Positions 48,962 through 57,603 of a DNA stretch of 64,000 nt are shown here, in pieces (positions within the stretch are counted from its first letter, which is position 1; each line of letters starts with the position of its first letter). The notes beneath the pieces were generated by a model. That model ran no database searches and had not been told where the DNA came from. It was given only the letters and a program-made list of their open reading frames with translations. This DNA comes from Serratia ficaria. GTDB taxonomy: Bacteria > Pseudomonadota > Gammaproteobacteria > Enterobacterales > Enterobacteriaceae. The position numbers were made by a program, and so were the translations under genes. The DNA lies in contig NZ_LT906479.1 of NCBI RefSeq assembly GCF_900187015.1, forward strand, positions 4,278,001-4,342,000, read 5' to 3'.

Positions 48962-49357
48962 TGCTTTTGTCCTCTATCTGATTGTTTCATATATGAAACT
49001 CAGTTTCTTATTTAATACAGCCACTATATGTCTGGTGAATCTTTCGTCAAGGGAGCAAGACGGCAATTGTTAATGAAAGGTTGTTTAAAAATGACAAATG
49101 CGGAGAGGATCACGAAAAAATGCACCGATATGAAAAACTGATGAACCTTCTGCGTTCCATAAGGAATTTATCGCGAAAAAAACGTTGATCTGGCCGGTGT
49201 TATGCGGGTAAAAGTTTTCCCTCACGGGTCGAAACATCATTTTAAATAACAATTAATTTACATTTAATCGATTGAACCTGCCTTTCTGCGCCATGAAATC
49301 AGCGGGTTAGTTTCTTGTCGCCTGAATTTGACCATCGCCCGCCAAAAGGAGCGCATC
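48962..49357. other. Divergent control region of the catabolic locus
   Basis: 396 AT-rich bases between the ferredoxin gene and the divergent MFS gene. It holds a 16-bp palindrome near the ferredoxin start and presumably both promoters. I see no small gene. Confidence 0.6.
48984..48999. promoter_or_regulatory. Perfect palindrome, candidate IclR-family operator
   Basis: GTTTCATATATGAAAC reads the same on both strands and lies 23 bases upstream of the first start codon of the operon. IclR-type regulators often bind palindromes of about this length, and KdgR (same family) uses GAAAC/GTTTC half sites. The regulator encoded within the operon is the natural candidate. Confidence 0.5.
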
Positions 49358-50593
49358 GTGCAACAACGTCAACGCTGGTTCGGGGTCGTCGCCCTGCTGT
49401 TTTTGATCGTCATCGCCTACGTGGATCGGGTCAATATCGCCGTGATGCTGGTCAACCCCGAGTTCCTGCAGCACTTCCAGCTCGGCGGCAACCGCGCACA
49501 TCAGGGCGTGCTGATGACGGTGTTTCTGCTCGGTTACGGACTTTCCGCCATGCTGCTGACGCCGTTCCTGGAAACCTTGATGGGTTACCGCCGCGCGCTG
49601 ACGCTGAGCATCCTGCTGTGGGCGCTGCTCACCGCCGCCTCGCCGCTGGCGGGCTCGATGCTACTGCTGCTGGCGGTGCGCGCGCTGTTGGGCGTCAGCG
49701 AGGGGCCGCTGTTCTCGCTGAAAACCATGTACATCGGCGACCATTTCGCCGCCGACGAGCGCGGCAAACCCAATGCGGTCAGCGCCCTGGGCGTTTCGCT
49801 GGGGCTGGCGATCGGCTTTCCGCTGGTGAGTTTCCTGATGGCGCACTTCGGCTGGGCGATGTCGTTTTATCTGCTGGCGTTGATCAACCTGCTGCTGGGG
49901 TTGGCGCTGGTACGGCGGTTCATTCATCCGGCTTCGCGGCCGCCGCGCGCCGTGGACCGGCGGCCGGTGCTGCGCCGCGTCTGGGAGACCTTCGCGCAGG
50001 CCTGGCGCACGCCGATGCTCGGCTGGATCATGCTGATCGAGATCGCCACCCTCAGCTACCTGTGGGGTTCCAGCTCCTGGCTGCCGGCCTATTTGATCGA
50101 CGAAAAAGGTTTTTCCATCAAACAGATGGGCTGGATGGCGGCGCTGCCGTTCATCGTCAGCATCGGATCGAAATACCTCGGTGGCGTGCTGCTCGACCGC
50201 ATTCGGCCCTATCAGGCGCCGCTGATTTTCGCCTGCGGCGGCGCGGCGACGGCGCTGTGCATCTACGGCCTGATGCACAGCCAGCAACTCGGCTGGCTAG
50301 CCTTCTTCCTGCTGGCGGCCAATGCCTGCTGGGGCGCGCAGGGCGCGGCTATCCCCACCCTGCTGCAACACTACGCGCAGCCGCAGGCGGTGGGCAGCGC
50401 CTATGGGCTGATCAACGGCGTCGGCAATCTGTTTTCGGCATTCGTGCCGATGATCATGGGGATGGTAATGGCCAGCCAGGGCAAGGTGTCTTCGGGGTTC
50501 GCGGTGTTGGTGGCGTCGCAGCTGGTGACGCTGTTGGCGGGCGGCGTGCTGTTCAGCCGGATGCGGATGACGCGCGCGGCGCGGCGGGCATAG
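49358..50593 (+). CDS. MFS transporter divergent from the catabolic operon
   Basis: A 411-residue inner-membrane protein with about 12 helices, starting IVIAYVDRVNIAVML in helix 1 and LLAVRALLGVSEGPLFSLKT in helix 4, close in style to the operon's own MFS protein (anion:cation symporters). I prefer the GTG at 49358, preceded by AAAAGGA at seven bases, over a TTG at 49328. It may import the same substrate or a related acid. Confidence 0.83.
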   Translation: MQQRQRWFGVVALLFLIVIAYVDRVNIAVMLVNPEFLQHFQLGGNRAHQGVLMTVFLLGYGLSAMLLTPFLETLMGYRRALTLSILLWALLTAASPLAGSMLLLLAVRALLGVSEGPLFSLKTMYIGDHFAADERGKPNAVSALGVSLGLAIGFPLVSFLMAHFGWAMSFYLLALINLLLGLALVRRFIHPASRPPRAVDRRPVLRRVWETFAQAWRTPMLGWIMLIEIATLSYLWGSSSWLPAYLIDEKGFSIKQMGWMAALPFIVSIGSKYLGGVLLDRIRPYQAPLIFACGGAATALCIYGLMHSQQLGWLAFFLLAANACWGAQGAAIPTLLQHYAQPQAVGSAYGLINGVGNLFSAFVPMIMGMVMASQGKVSSGFAVLVASQLVTLLAGGVLFSRMRMTRAARRA

Positions 50594-50612
50594 GCTGGCG
50601 CAACGCCAGCCT
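50592..50612. terminator. Hairpin between the MFS gene and rluF
   Basis: AGGCTGGCG-CAA-CGCCAGCCT, a nine-base-pair stem that overlaps the MFS stop region between convergent genes. No T run is present, so intrinsic termination is doubtful. Confidence 0.4.
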
Positions 50613-50626
50613 CGCCGATGGGCGGC

Positions 50627-51493
50627 TTAACGCCCTTTCTTTTTGCGGCCAGGCTGCGCGAAACGCTTGCGGCCCGCGGGGGCGCCGCCGGGCTTCTCGG
50701 CGCTTTTCGGCCCGCTGCCGGCAGGTTTTTTCCTGGCCGCAGGCTGGGCTTTCTTCGCGGGCTTGGCTTCCGAGGAGGAATCCTCGATCGATTTAAACAG
50801 TTCGATAAGCTCGTCGTCGGTTAAATCGCGCCACTCGCCCGGCGGCAGCCCGGTGAGGCTGACGTTCATGATGCGGGTGCGCTCCAGCTTGGTGACCTCA
50901 TAGCCAAAATGCTCGCACATGCGGCGGATCTGGCGGTTGAGGCCCTGAACCAGCACGATGCGGAACACAAAAGGCGCTTCTTTCTTCACCTTGCATTTTT
51001 TGGTCACGGTGCCCAGCATCGGCACGCCGGCGCCCAAGCCGCGAATAAACTCGTCGGTCACCGGCTTGTTGACCGTGACCCGATATTCTTTCTCGTGGTC
51101 GTTGCCCGCACGCAGGATCTTGTTCACCAGGTCGCCGTGATTGGTCAGGAAAATCAGCCCCTGCGAGTCTTTATCCAACCGGCCGATCGGGAAAATGCGC
51201 GTGCTGTGGTTAACGAAATCGACGATGTTGTCTTTCTCGCCGTCTTCGGTGGTGCTGACGATGCCCACCGGCTTGTTCAACGCGATAAAGACCAGATCGT
51301 CTTCGTTGCGGGGTTCGATCAGCTGACCGTTGACCTTGACGACGTCCCCTGGAAAGACCCGATCGCCAAGCGCCACGCGCTTGCCGTTGATAAAAACGTT
51401 GCCTTGTTCGATGTAACGATCGGCATCGCGGCGGGAGCAGATACCGCTCTCGCTAATATATTTGTTAAGACGTGTTGAAGGCTTGGTCAGCAT
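50627..51493 (-). CDS. rluF: 23S rRNA pseudouridine(2604) synthase RluF
   Basis: RluF makes pseudouridine 2604 (and, less, 2605) in 23S rRNA. The 288 residues follow E. coli RluF through most of the length: S4 domain ([22 protein letters not shown]), the catalytic aspartate in [13 protein letters not shown] and the binding motif [20 protein letters not shown], then a Lys/Ala/Pro-rich tail ending GRKKKGR. The ATG at 51493 is the conserved start. In E. coli this gene lies elsewhere (yjbC), so its place beside speB is a rearrangement. Confidence 0.95.
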   Translation of the reverse strand: MLTKPSTRLNKYISESGICSRRDADRYIEQGNVFINGKRVALGDRVFPGDVVKVNGQLIEPRNEDDLVFIALNKPVGIVSTTEDGEKDNIVDFVNHSTRIFPIGRLDKDSQGLIFLTNHGDLVNKILRAGNDHEKEYRVTVNKPVTDEFIRGLGAGVPMLGTVTKKCKVKKEAPFVFRIVLVQGLNRQIRRMCEHFGYEVTKLERTRIMNVSLTGLPPGEWRDLTDDELIELFKSIEDSSSEAKPAKKAQPAARKKPAGSGPKSAEKPGGAPAGRKRFAQPGRKKKGR

Positions 51494-51546
51494 GTTTTCT
51501 CCATACCCGTCGTCTTTCAAGCCACAGCGTTGTTACCTGCCCCCCA

Positions 51547-51630
51547 CCCCAGTCACTTACAAAAGTAAGTTCCTGGGGATGAGCGAGCTGGGCGCCTAGC
51601 TGCGACTTGAAATCCATAGGGTATATAGAT
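51547..51630. repeat. Hairpin-headed intergenic repeat between rluF and speB
   Basis: CCCCAG-TC-ACTTAC-AAAA-GTAAGT-TC-CTGGGG (51547-51578) is an almost perfect 32-base hairpin, followed by a tail around GCCTAGCTGCGACTTGAAAT. This resembles a dispersed intergenic repeat I remember from Serratia and Yersinia chromosomes with a CCTGCAACTCGAA-type tail. Copy number cannot be judged from one window. Confidence 0.5.
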
Positions 51631-51713
51631 ACCGGTTGTGTGTGTTTCTCTATGGTACCGTTACAAGCGACTCGGTTTACAGCCCATAACCGCCTGTCAA
51701 TACTATTAGGTAC

Positions 51714-52634
51714 TTATTTGGTTTTTTTAGCCGCCTGCAGGTACAGCATTTCCAGGCCTAGGGTCGCCGCGGCCAGCGCGGTGATTTCCGACTGGTCGTA
51801 GGCCGGCGCCACTTCCACCACGTCCATGCCGACGATGTTCAGCGACTGCATGCCGCGCACCAGCTTCAGCGCGCGATCGGAGGTCAGGCCGCCGATCACC
51901 GGCGTGCCGGTGCCCGGCGCGAACGCCGGATCCAGGCAGTCGATGTCGAAGGTCAAGTATACCGGCATGTCGCCGACGATCTGTTTGATCTGGGTCAGCA
52001 GGTCGTCCACGCTGCGGTCGTTGACCTGCGCGGCGTCCAGTACGGTGAAACCGTTGTCATGGTCGAATTCGGTGCGGATGCCGATCTGCACCGAGTGATG
52101 CGGATCGATCAGGCCTTCGTTCGGCGCATGGAAGAACATGGTGCCGTGGTCGTACTTGCTGCCGTTGGCGTAGGTATCGGTGTGGGCGTCGAAGTGCACC
52201 AGCGCCAGCTTGCCGAAATGCTTGGCGTGGGCGCGCAGCAGCGGCAACGTGACGAAGTGATCGCCGCCGAAAGAGAGCATGCGCTTGCCGGCCTTCAGCA
52301 GTTTTTCCGCGTGCGCCTGCAGCTTGTCGCTCATGTCCTGGGCGTCGCCGAAGTTGAACACGATATCGCCGCAGTCAACCACGTTCAGGCGATCGCGCAG
52401 ATCGAAGCTCCACGGCCAGCGGTTGCCTTCCCAGGCCAGGTTGGTGGAAACCTGACGGATCGCCGCAGGGCCATGGCGGCCGCCGGCGCGGCCGGAGGTT
52501 GCCATATCAAACGGAATGCCGGTGATGACCCACTCTGCATCGCTGTCGTAAGGCATGAAGTTCAGCGGAAAGCGCAGGAAACCAAAGGCGTTGGACACTA
52601 ACGAATTATCGGACTGATGGCCTAAGGTGCTCAT
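51714..52634 (-). CDS. speB: Agmatinase
   Basis: SpeB hydrolyses agmatine to putrescine and urea, the step after SpeA. The 306 residues match E. coli. Manganese-site motifs are [23 protein letters not shown] and [18 protein letters not shown]. In most Enterobacterales it directly follows speA; here about 6.9 kb of fimbrial and fic genes lie between, and a strong terminator stands upstream, so it needs its own promoter between about 52635 and 52690. Confidence 0.98.
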   Translation of the reverse strand: MSTLGHQSDNSLVSNAFGFLRFPLNFMPYDSDAEWVITGIPFDMATSGRAGGRHGPAAIRQVSTNLAWEGNRWPWSFDLRDRLNVVDCGDIVFNFGDAQDMSDKLQAHAEKLLKAGKRMLSFGGDHFVTLPLLRAHAKHFGKLALVHFDAHTDTYANGSKYDHGTMFFHAPNEGLIDPHHSVQIGIRTEFDHDNGFTVLDAAQVNDRSVDDLLTQIKQIVGDMPVYLTFDIDCLDPAFAPGTGTPVIGGLTSDRALKLVRGMQSLNIVGMDVVEVAPAYDQSEITALAAATLGLEMLYLQAAKKTK

Positions 52635-52687
52635 AGTAAACCCTCGTAGTTCAACAAGTTGCCCAGACTCCGGTGCCGGGCGGTGAC

Positions 52688-52732
52688 AAAAAAAAATCCC
52701 TCCCGCGTCGTTAGCCCGACGAGAAAGGGATT
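52688..52732 (-). terminator. Strong terminator between fic and speB
   Basis: On the minus strand AATCCCT...AGGGATT with an inner CGTCG/CGACG pairing is followed by a run of nine or more T. It stands between the fic stop and the speB start and would block read-through from fic into speB; a leader attenuator of speB is the alternative. Confidence 0.8.
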
Positions 52733-52898
52733 GATCTGATGTTTGTTTCGGTGCTACCGATGAAGAAGATTATGGCCGCATTTTGTTCGCGCTTCAAGCG
52801 GGCGCGCTCCGTGTTGCCTGACGGCAGACAAATCACGTTTCGCCCCAGCGAATTTTTCACCCCGTTACTGGCTTGATCTTCTCCCTACGGCAAGGGAT

Positions 52899-53993
52899 TT
52901 ATCCTTGATTTAATTGATAACGAGAGCTTCGACCTCCCCCATCACCCTCAACCAAAAATCCATGCTCTACCAGCTCAGATAAATGGCGCGTGGCGCTGGA
53001 ACGACTGACCTTCCCAACGGCCATGTATTGCCTGTTATTGATGCCATCGGCAAAGTCGCCATCCAGCATACGGTTTAGAACCTTTACCTGTTCGGGTCTT
53101 AACACGCCTTGATCAAAACGGCTCCAATATTTAGTTTTGTCGATGGTCATTTGCACCTGAAACAGAGCCTCATTGATAGCACTTTGTAACGTATGCATAA
53201 ACCAGAACAGCCATCCTGTTATATCCAGCCCTCCGCGCTGAGTGCGCTCAAGCTCATCGTAATAATCTGTTCTTTTTTCATTAATTATCTGCGACATGGC
53301 ATATAACCGCACCGTGCTTCTTTCGGCCTGAGCCAACGCCAGATCGATGATCAGGCGACCTATCCTGCCGTTCCCATCCTCAAATGGGTGAATGGTCAGA
53401 AACCATAGATGCGCAATACCGGCTCGTAACATGAGATCCAGTGAGGTATTGGCCCGGCTGGCATTAAACCAGGCGACAAAGGCTTCCATTTCAGGCACCA
53501 CTTTAGCGCCGTCAGGTGCTTCGAAGTGAATAACCGGCTTATCTAACCGCCCGGAAACAACCTGTACGGAACCCTGCCTAAAACGACCTGCATCGATGTT
53601 ATCAAGCATGCCGCTACCTGCCGGAAACAATAGCATGTGCCATTTAAGCAACCGCTCGATTGAAAGAGGTTCATCCAGATTATTGATAGCATCCAGAGCT
53701 GATTCAACCAGCCCTTCAGTGTGTTTGTCCGTAGGGAATGGGGTCTCATCGGAAATGCCTAGATGGTTCGCCAACGACGACCGGACAGAACGCGCATCCA
53801 GTTTTTCACCTTCAATATCACTGGAATAAATGATGTTAGCCAAGACACTCGCAAGAGCCTGATGTTGGGTATCCATAGTGTCACTTCTGCCACTCAGCTT
53901 ACCCTGCAGAAAAATGACTTCTCTCAGTAAAGGCTGCAACTGCTGCATATCATAGGTAAATTCAGGCCAAGAGACGTTTTCCCAGATCCACAT
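52899..53993 (-). CDS. Fic-family protein, class II, with DUF4172-like N-terminus and winged-helix C-terminus
   Basis: Fic proteins transfer AMP (or other groups) to target hydroxyls. The 364 residues carry the complete motif HPFEDGNGRIGR (202-213) and, before it, the inhibitory motif S57-S-D-I-E61-G62, which makes it class II (self-inhibited from the N-terminal side). The start MWIWENVSWPEFTYD is typical of DUF4172-Fic proteins, and a C-terminal DNA-binding-like wing (RQYMAVGKVSRSSATRHLSE) follows. GAGGGGGAAGC precedes the ATG at 53993. GC content is clearly below that of neighbours, a sign of transfer. Confidence 0.9.
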   Translation of the reverse strand: MWIWENVSWPEFTYDMQQLQPLLREVIFLQGKLSGRSDTMDTQHQALASVLANIIYSSDIEGEKLDARSVRSSLANHLGISDETPFPTDKHTEGLVESALDAINNLDEPLSIERLLKWHMLLFPAGSGMLDNIDAGRFRQGSVQVVSGRLDKPVIHFEAPDGAKVVPEMEAFVAWFNASRANTSLDLMLRAGIAHLWFLTIHPFEDGNGRIGRLIIDLALAQAERSTVRLYAMSQIINEKRTDYYDELERTQRGGLDITGWLFWFMHTLQSAINEALFQVQMTIDKTKYWSRFDQGVLRPEQVKVLNRMLDGDFADGINNRQYMAVGKVSRSSATRHLSELVEHGFLVEGDGGGRSSRYQLNQG

Positions 53994-54009
53994 GCTTCCC
54001 CCTCTCGAG

Positions 54010-54071
54010 TGAGTCAAATGCGCCCCTTATTCTACCCATAAAATGAGGCGAATAATAAGGCAATTGACTCA
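54010..54071. promoter_or_regulatory. Nested inverted repeats upstream of fic
   Basis: Outer arms TGAGTCAA (54010-54017) and TTGACTCA (54064-54071) enclose inner arms CCTTATT (54025-54031) and AATAAGG (54054-54060). The structure starts 17 bases before the fic ATG. It could be an operator for the Fic winged-helix domain or the remnant of a small mobile repeat. Confidence 0.45.
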
Positions 54072-54200
54072 TTTTTCATTTTAAAACGTCAAGAATCAGA
54101 GAAACGGCAATTTTCTACCGCTATTGTTTACGATGTGCCCAGCGTTGCGGCGGCCTGCAGCGCCAGGGAAGAGCTAGTTTTCTCACCATTATCTTCGCCC

Positions 54201-55121
54201 TTATTGATAGGTGAGGCTAAAGGTCGCCACCGCGTTGGCGTCGCCGGCGGCGATCTGCGGTTGCGTTTGGTAATAACGGGCGCCGAACGGATAGCTGCGC
54301 AGCCCCTGCGGGGCGGCTTCCAGCGCCAGCCGTTCACCCAGCGCCAAGGGTATGCCGCGGTACAGCAGCTGTACCCCTACGCCGCGCGCGCTGGTTGACG
54401 CATCGGGATTAACCAGCGCCAGCACGCCGGGCGCACCGCTGCCGACGGCGACGCCGTCGAACTGAATATTGACCTGGGCGCCGGCGTCGCAGGCCAGATC
54501 CAGCTGGAACGGCCGTTCGCCGCGCGTGCTGCCCTGGCCGCGAAAATCGCTGCGCGCCACTTCGCCCAGCGCCACCGTGCGGTTGCGATTGCCCTGCAGT
54601 TCACAGGCCAGCCGGGTGATGGCAGCCGGCTTTTGCAACGCAATATCCAGTACCGGCCGGCCGTTTAGGGTGCGGCGCGCCAGCGTTTCCGCCGTCAATA
54701 CGCCGGAAGATAACGGCCCGATCACCACCAGCCGCAGGCTGACCTGCTGCTTGCCGGCGGCAATAATGCCATCGGCCGGCCAGCCTTCCTTGAAGCCGCC
54801 GTCGGTGCTCAACGCATAGCCCAGACCATTGACGCTGGTACCGTAGACCGGGCTGGCGCCGCTCTTCAGCCCGCTGTCACTCCCCAACAGATTGAGGCGA
54901 GCATCGCTAACGCTGTCACAGGGCGCCAGCGATGCAGGTTGCTGCACCTGACGCGCCCCTTGCCACACCACGCTGCCCACCGGCAGATCACGCTGCAGGG
55001 TCTGCGCGGGGATGTCGAACCACAGCCGCTCCGGAGTTTCCACCTGCGGGCATCCGCCCCCCCAGGCGCAGCTCGCCGCCCATAGCCCGCACAGGCCGAG
55101 CATCCGTATTCCAGTCTTCAT
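54201..55121 (-). CDS. Fimbrial tip adhesin
   Basis: A secreted 306-residue protein, last gene of the fimbrial operon. The signal peptide ends near SCAWG-GGC. The long N-terminal part is a likely receptor-binding domain; the C-terminal part is a pilin domain ending AGDANAVATFSLTYQ, the beta-strand tail used by the chaperone and closely matching the end of the major subunit. AAGGAG lies six bases before the ATG at 55121. The receptor is unknown. Confidence 0.82.
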   Translation of the reverse strand: MKTGIRMLGLCGLWAASCAWGGGCPQVETPERLWFDIPAQTLQRDLPVGSVVWQGARQVQQPASLAPCDSVSDARLNLLGSDSGLKSGASPVYGTSVNGLGYALSTDGGFKEGWPADGIIAAGKQQVSLRLVVIGPLSSGVLTAETLARRTLNGRPVLDIALQKPAAITRLACELQGNRNRTVALGEVARSDFRGQGSTRGERPFQLDLACDAGAQVNIQFDGVAVGSGAPGVLALVNPDASTSARGVGVQLLYRGIPLALGERLALEAAPQGLRSYPFGARYYQTQPQIAAGDANAVATFSLTYQ

Positions 55122-55131
55122 CTCGCGCTCC

Positions 55132-57603
55132 TTAACGACACTGGGCCGCCATTTCCGGAATATCCGGGCCGGTCGTTTCCGGCAGGCTGTAGTTAACCTG
55201 GCACTGCTGATCCGGCTGTTTACCCCACTGCACCTGCAGCGTACCGCTGGCCGGCATGCCCGCCAGGAACAGCTGGCCGCCGTCGCCGACAATGCTGCTG
55301 TTGTCGCCGCCTGCCAGACCGGCAATAGCGCCGAACGGTACCGGGCGCCCATCGGTGCGCGTCAGCGTCATCATCAGCCGCGCGCCCACCTTGGTCCGGT
55401 AGTCCGCCAGCACCACCGCACCCCGGGTTGGGATCACCGTCTGGCCGGTCAGCTCCAGCTCCACGTCGTCCGCCAGGGTGGTCGGGTCCAGCGCAATCTG
55501 GTTCTGCCGATAGGCGGAGAGGTAAGGCACCACCGCATAGCCGCGGCCGTCGGTTTTTACCCCCACCTGGTTGACCACGCTCACCCCGCCGGCCGCCGGC
55601 GCGTGCACCAGCGCCACCGTGTCGTTCAGCGGCTGCGACAGCGTCAACCCGCCGGCATGCAGCAGGATGCCGCCCTGCATGTCGTAGTTCAGCCGCTGGT
55701 GCTGGCCGTTTTGGCTGAGACCGACGCTGAGCAGCGCCTTGCTGCCGCGATAGCCGAGCGAAAGATTGCCGTTTTCCCCTTCGCCCCGGTTGCTGTAGCC
55801 GCCGTTCAGCCCCCAGTTCAGGTTGTCGCCTTCCAGCGCAGTGCCGTTTATTCCCAGAGTTTGCGTGGTCTGTCCGTTGTTGCCGTTGCTGATGCCGTAA
55901 CTGACCCAGGTGCTGTGCGCCCACAGGTTCAGCGGAACGCTGAGATTCAGCGCCACCAACCTATCGGTTGTTGCCCCGCGGTTCTGGTTCTGGCTGTAGT
56001 TGAGGCCATAGCTCACCCCTTTGGCGCTGCCGTTGTAGCCCAGGCTGACCGAGCGGCGTTTGCCCTGCTCACCCCAGCGTTGATCTTCCGTCAGGCTCAG
56101 GAACAGCGAGCCGGGCAGCGGCCCCAGACCCTGCTGCAGCGAAAGCTCCTTGCGGCTGCGGGTGACGTGATTGTCGGCAGAACCTTTGGTCTTCATCGCC
56201 TGCTGCAGCGTGGTATAACCTTCGCTGGCGTGGCGATAACCGGCCATGCTCAGTTGGGTGCCGGTGAACGGAAAGCTTTTCTCATAGCGCAGCCGCCACA
56301 TTTGGCCCTGCCGATTGTCGCCCTGGGGGTTGTCTTCGCGCCGCCGGGCCCAGCTTTGAGTCATATCCAACGACAGCGCCCCCGCGCGGCCAAGGTTTTG
56401 CCCCACGCCCAGCGCCAACGAACGGTAGCGGTCGGCCCACTGGCCGCCGCCGTAAATGGTGCCGAACGGCAGGCCGTAAATTAAGGTGCCCTGCATGAAC
56501 TTTTCGTCATCGGCGCTCGCGTCCTGCGCACGGTATTGCCCGGCGGCCAGGCCGTAGCTCAGGCGCCCTTCGCGCTGCAGCACCGGCAGCGAGGCGAACG
56601 GCACCAGCAGGCGCTGTTCCGCGCCGTCGCTTTCCTTGATGGTGACGTCCAGATCGCCGCTGCCGGAAACCGCATACAGGTCGCTGATTTCAAACGCGCC
56701 CGGCGGGAGGTAACGTTGATCGATCACCACGCCGTTCTGGCGGATGATCACTTCGGCATTGCTTTTGGCGATGCCGCGCACCACCGGCGAATAGCCGCGC
56801 AGGCTGTCCGGGTACATCTCCTCCACCGAGGCCAGCTGCATGCCGCGCAGCGGCAAGGAGTCGAAGATATCGCCCGGCGTGGTGGCGTCGCCCAGCGTCA
56901 GCAACCCGTTCAATGCGCTGATATCCCGTTGCACATAGCTGTTCAGCGTGCGCCAATGCGCTACGCCTTGGTTATCGCGATTCCACACCCCGTCATGGCG
57001 TAGCCGCCAGGCGCCCCAGTTGGCGCCGTTGCGCAGGTTAACGAAATAGCTGCTTTCATTACCGCCACCCTGGCGGCTGCGATCGTTCGCACCGCGCAGG
57101 GTATAGTTGCTTAACGCCGCCGGGATGCCGCTGTCCCACCGCTCCGGCGGCACATAGCCGCGGGCCTGGCGCTTTAACGCCGCCTGCGGAATGCTCAGCC
57201 TGAGTTGCTGCTGCTCGAACTGCAGTTCCGCCCTGGCGCCGGGGATCGCCTGCGGCAGGTTGATGCACTCGCCGGTTTGCTGCAGCGTGGGAAACCCGGC
57301 GAGATCGACATCAAACCCGGCCAGGTCTTCCAGCTTCAGACAAGGCTGCAAACGTTCCTGGCCCTGAGCATCCGGCTGCAACGAGAAGGCCAGCATGCGG
57401 GTATCCAGCCGCTGTTCATTGAGAAACACATCGACGCGGTATTCCCCCGGCGGCTGTTTGTCGCCGTCGGAAAACAACGCCAGATCCACTTCGCTTTGCG
57501 GCGTATTGCCTACCTGCAGCAACGACGAGCTGAAGCGGTATTCCGCCTGCGCCACGCCACCGCACATCAGCAGGCCGGCGATCTGCCAGGCCAACCGCGC
57601 CAT
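55132..57603 (-). CDS. Fimbrial outer-membrane usher
   Basis: The usher forms the outer-membrane pore through which subunits are assembled. It has 823 residues including a signal peptide (MARLAWQIAGLLMCGGVAQA), the N-terminal chaperone-binding domain (EYRFSSSLLQVG), the 24-strand barrel with plug, and C-terminal domains ending in a cysteine pair (CQVNYS... AQCR). Motifs such as YSPVVRGIAKSNAEV and RGYAVVPYLSAYRQN are typical. Its ATG overlaps the chaperone stop as TGATG. Confidence 0.95.
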   Translation of the reverse strand: MARLAWQIAGLLMCGGVAQAEYRFSSSLLQVGNTPQSEVDLALFSDGDKQPPGEYRVDVFLNEQRLDTRMLAFSLQPDAQGQERLQPCLKLEDLAGFDVDLAGFPTLQQTGECINLPQAIPGARAELQFEQQQLRLSIPQAALKRQARGYVPPERWDSGIPAALSNYTLRGANDRSRQGGGNESSYFVNLRNGANWGAWRLRHDGVWNRDNQGVAHWRTLNSYVQRDISALNGLLTLGDATTPGDIFDSLPLRGMQLASVEEMYPDSLRGYSPVVRGIAKSNAEVIIRQNGVVIDQRYLPPGAFEISDLYAVSGSGDLDVTIKESDGAEQRLLVPFASLPVLQREGRLSYGLAAGQYRAQDASADDEKFMQGTLIYGLPFGTIYGGGQWADRYRSLALGVGQNLGRAGALSLDMTQSWARRREDNPQGDNRQGQMWRLRYEKSFPFTGTQLSMAGYRHASEGYTTLQQAMKTKGSADNHVTRSRKELSLQQGLGPLPGSLFLSLTEDQRWGEQGKRRSVSLGYNGSAKGVSYGLNYSQNQNRGATTDRLVALNLSVPLNLWAHSTWVSYGISNGNNGQTTQTLGINGTALEGDNLNWGLNGGYSNRGEGENGNLSLGYRGSKALLSVGLSQNGQHQRLNYDMQGGILLHAGGLTLSQPLNDTVALVHAPAAGGVSVVNQVGVKTDGRGYAVVPYLSAYRQNQIALDPTTLADDVELELTGQTVIPTRGAVVLADYRTKVGARLMMTLTRTDGRPVPFGAIAGLAGGDNSSIVGDGGQLFLAGMPASGTLQVQWGKQPDQQCQVNYSLPETTGPDIPEMAAQCR

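Noticed and set aside
52899..53993. Fic gene as part of a fic-antitoxin pair
   Set aside because: The inhibitory motif is inside the Fic protein itself (class II) and no small FicA-like gene is adjacent.
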